Shown here in pieces: positions 6,068-7,118 of a stretch of 7,118 bases of DNA; position 1 is the first letter of the stretch, and each line of letters opens with the position of its first letter. This DNA comes from Rhodanobacteraceae bacterium (GTDB taxonomy: Bacteria; Pseudomonadota; Gammaproteobacteria; Xanthomonadales; Rhodanobacteraceae): the NCBI GenBank assembly GCA_012270595.1, contig JAAXIA010000127.1, forward strand, positions 1-7,118, written 5' to 3'. The position numbers and the translations under genes were made by a program. The notes beneath the pieces are model-generated. The model worked only from the letters and a program-made list of their open reading frames with translations, searched no databases and was not told the origin of the DNA.

Positions 6068-6089
6068 TATGGGTAAAATACGGGTAAAA
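6068..6089. repeat. Tandem 11-bp direct repeat, TAYGGGTAAAA
   Basis: TATGGGTAAAA (6068-6078) is followed directly by TACGGGTAAAA (6079-6089), with one mismatch. The 11-bp period is about one DNA turn, so both copies face the same side. Closely spaced short repeats of this size are what a DNA-binding protein, such as a tyrosine integrase at arm-type sites, would use. No integrase gene is in the window. Confidence 0.6.
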
Positions 6090-6118
6090 AATCCTGTAAC
6101 AACGACGCCATCTAGCGC

Positions 6119-7030
6119 TCAGACGTTTTTATACCGGGCTACCCATGCCTCCATACCGCCGTCCACATTATGAACCTGGGTGAACCCTCGGCGCGCAAAG
6201 CGCTCGGCAACACGACGGCTGGAGATCCCACGCTGACAAATAAAGGCAAGCGGCGTTTCCCTGGGAAGCTCACTCAGTGGGCCGTAGCCTTCATTTTCCA
6301 GTAACCGTGCCTGCGGCAAGGGGGCAAACTGGCTGCGCGCGGCAGCGGGACGGACATCCACCAAGGTGATGCTGCCGTCAACCAGACGCTGCTGCACATC
6401 CTCAACGTCGATGGACCTAAGCACTGGCGCTTCCGGAAAAGTCAAACGCAGACCTTCACCCTGCACTGTGGACACCCAATCAATCGCCACGCCATGGGCA
6501 CGCTCAGCGCTGGCAAGGTCAACATGAACTTCCAAACCCGCCGCCTGAGTCACGATATCGTTCTCACCCACCGCTGCCAGCTTAAAATGGGCGTTATACC
6601 CAGAATCAATCTCCAGATGCAGTACATCCGCTTCTGCGCCAGCCATCCCTTGTCTGATAGCCTGGGCAGCTTTCTCGGTGATGGCGATGTCAGGTGGCGT
6701 GCGGTCAGGCTGTAGCAGACCAAGCAACTGGTGCAACTGGCCATTACCGTACATCTGCTGGATGATGTCAGCACCGCCCACCAGATCACCATCCACATAA
6801 AGTTGCGGAATGGTCGGCCACTGACCGAACGCCTTGATTCCTTCGCGCATCAGGGGATCATCCAGCACGTTAACAGCGTGATAACCGGGTAGCAACTCGT
6901 CCAGCGTACGCACTACGGCTGCAGAGAAACCACACATGGGTTGCTGGCGCTGCCCTTTCATGAACAGCACCACGCGGTGAGCCTTTAGCAAACTGGCAAT
7001 ACGTTCATGGGTCGCAGCATCTAGAGACAT
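6119..7030 (-). CDS. CGFS monothiol glutaredoxin / A-type-like / rhodanese fusion protein
   Basis: This 303-residue cytosolic protein has three parts. Residues 1-105 are a Grx4 (GrxD)-type glutaredoxin with K25, the CGFS active site (33-36), WPTIP (71-75) and GG-D (85-88), residues that bind glutathione and a shared 2Fe-2S cluster. Residues about 113-199 resemble the A-type (IscA/HesB) fold (ITEKAAQAIRQG, then DSGYNAHFKL) but have no cysteine, so they cannot hold a cluster in the usual way; the degenerate A-type domain of NfuA is a parallel. Residues about 203-300 are a rhodanese domain with C265 in CQRGISSR and DGGMEAW near the end. C33 and C265 are the only cysteines. A role in Fe-S cluster delivery or sulfur transfer is inferred. 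The ATG at 7030 is preferred because GGA precedes it and Xanthomonas-type homologues begin MSLD; an in-frame ATG at 7045 would add five residues. The gene is convergent with the SDR gene. Confidence 0.92.
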   Translation of the reverse strand: MSLDAATHERIASLLKAHRVVLFMKGQRQQPMCGFSAAVVRTLDELLPGYHAVNVLDDPLMREGIKAFGQWPTIPQLYVDGDLVGGADIIQQMYGNGQLHQLLGLLQPDRTPPDIAITEKAAQAIRQGMAGAEADVLHLEIDSGYNAHFKLAAVGENDIVTQAAGLEVHVDLASAERAHGVAIDWVSTVQGEGLRLTFPEAPVLRSIDVEDVQQRLVDGSITLVDVRPAAARSQFAPLPQARLLENEGYGPLSELPRETPLAFICQRGISSRRVAERFARRGFTQVHNVDGGMEAWVARYKNV

Positions 7031-7065
7031 GAGGCTTATTTCCATCAGGAAAGGTTAAATCGGCT

Positions 7066-7094
7066 ATTCTACCGTGAAAGACAAAACCACACAC
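7066..7094 (-). promoter_or_regulatory. Candidate promoter of the glutaredoxin-rhodanese gene
   Basis: The minus strand has a -10 element TAGAAT (7071-7066; 5 of 6 consensus bases). At a 17-base spacing the -35 position reads GTGTGT (7094-7089), a poor match, so the promoter may need an activator. Transcription would start near 7059, about 30 bases before the ATG at 7030. Confidence 0.4.
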
Positions 7095-7107
7095 AGGCCA
7101 CGGCCTG
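7094..7107. promoter_or_regulatory. CAGGCC-AC-GGCCTG palindrome: operator or terminator stem
   Basis: Two perfect 6-bp arms flank a 2-base centre, abutting the weak -35 of the glutaredoxin-rhodanese promoter, where an activator would sit. Read on the minus strand it is followed by TGTGTGGTTTTGTC, so it might instead be the terminator stem of a gene beyond the right edge. The sequence does not decide between these. Confidence 0.4.
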
Positions 7108-7118
7108 AAGCGCATACG

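Larger units (their letters stand above)
5694..6118. other. 425-bp gap between convergent genes, no intact gene recognised
   Basis: The gap starts after the SDR stop and ends at the stop of the minus-strand fusion gene. It holds a stem-loop near 5704-5732, a run of seven A at 5790-5796, an AT-rich hairpin at 5900-5922, a short coding-like GC-rich stretch (5917-6033), and an AT-rich tail with an 11-bp direct repeat (6068-6089). Small frames such as 5841-5924 (27 codons) lack a Shine-Dalgarno and any recognisable motif. No tRNA or other known RNA gene was seen. The abrupt changes in composition suggest remnants of inserted DNA. Confidence 0.6.

Noticed and set aside
5961..6173. A 70-codon plus-strand frame running into the glutaredoxin-rhodanese gene
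   Set aside because: Its 3' part is antisense to the rhodanese C-terminus, its start has no Shine-Dalgarno, and the neighbouring frame (5917-6033) reads more like protein.
1..7118. CRISPR array, insertion sequence or defence gene cluster
   Set aside because: No regularly spaced repeats, no transposase or cas-like product, and no nuclease/toxin-like gene was seen; all intact genes are recognisable housekeeping or envelope genes.

Overview
The window looks like chromosomal DNA of a proteobacterium, most likely a gammaproteobacterium. This rests on a 118-residue NuoA of the beta/gamma type, a PilZ close to the Pseudomonas type IV pilus protein, a long (67K-type) SppA, a NorM-type MATE transporter and a CGFS-glutaredoxin/rhodanese fusion of a kind I recall from Xanthomonas-like bacteria. 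Base composition is moderately GC-rich, with no large compositional island except a short mixed AT-rich/GC-rich stretch near 5.8-6.1 kb. I cannot assign a genus.

Layout. Left end, minus strand: the 5' part of nuoB (cut by the window edge) overlaps the end of nuoA. This is the head of the complex I operon, with its own extended -10 promoter at about 727-756 and a leader of about 160 nt. The leader holds a G-quadruplex motif, a perfect 7-bp hairpin and an 8-base Shine-Dalgarno match. Further upstream on the same strand is pilZ. From 1.37 kb the direction flips. The plus strand carries a NorM/MATE multidrug exporter, then sppA (signal peptide peptidase), then a tropinone-reductase-like short-chain dehydrogenase. 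A 425-bp gap (5694-6118) with no convincing intact gene separates these from a convergent minus-strand gene for a three-part protein: CGFS glutaredoxin, a cysteine-free A-type-like domain, and rhodanese.

How the genes relate. NuoA and NuoB are subunits of one complex. The others are housekeeping or envelope genes with no obvious common pathway: pilus assembly, drug/cation antiport, cleavage of leftover signal peptides, NAD(P)-dependent ketone/alcohol chemistry, and Fe-S/sulfur handling. The divergent pilZ-MATE gap has a 16-bp-period tandem repeat followed by two back-to-back palindromes. The sppA-SDR gap has a 10-bp inverted repeat and a hairpin over the SDR start codon. These non-coding structures, the nuo leader and the remnant-like 5.9-6.1 kb segment are the most unusual things here. 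I do not see a clearly new multi-gene system.
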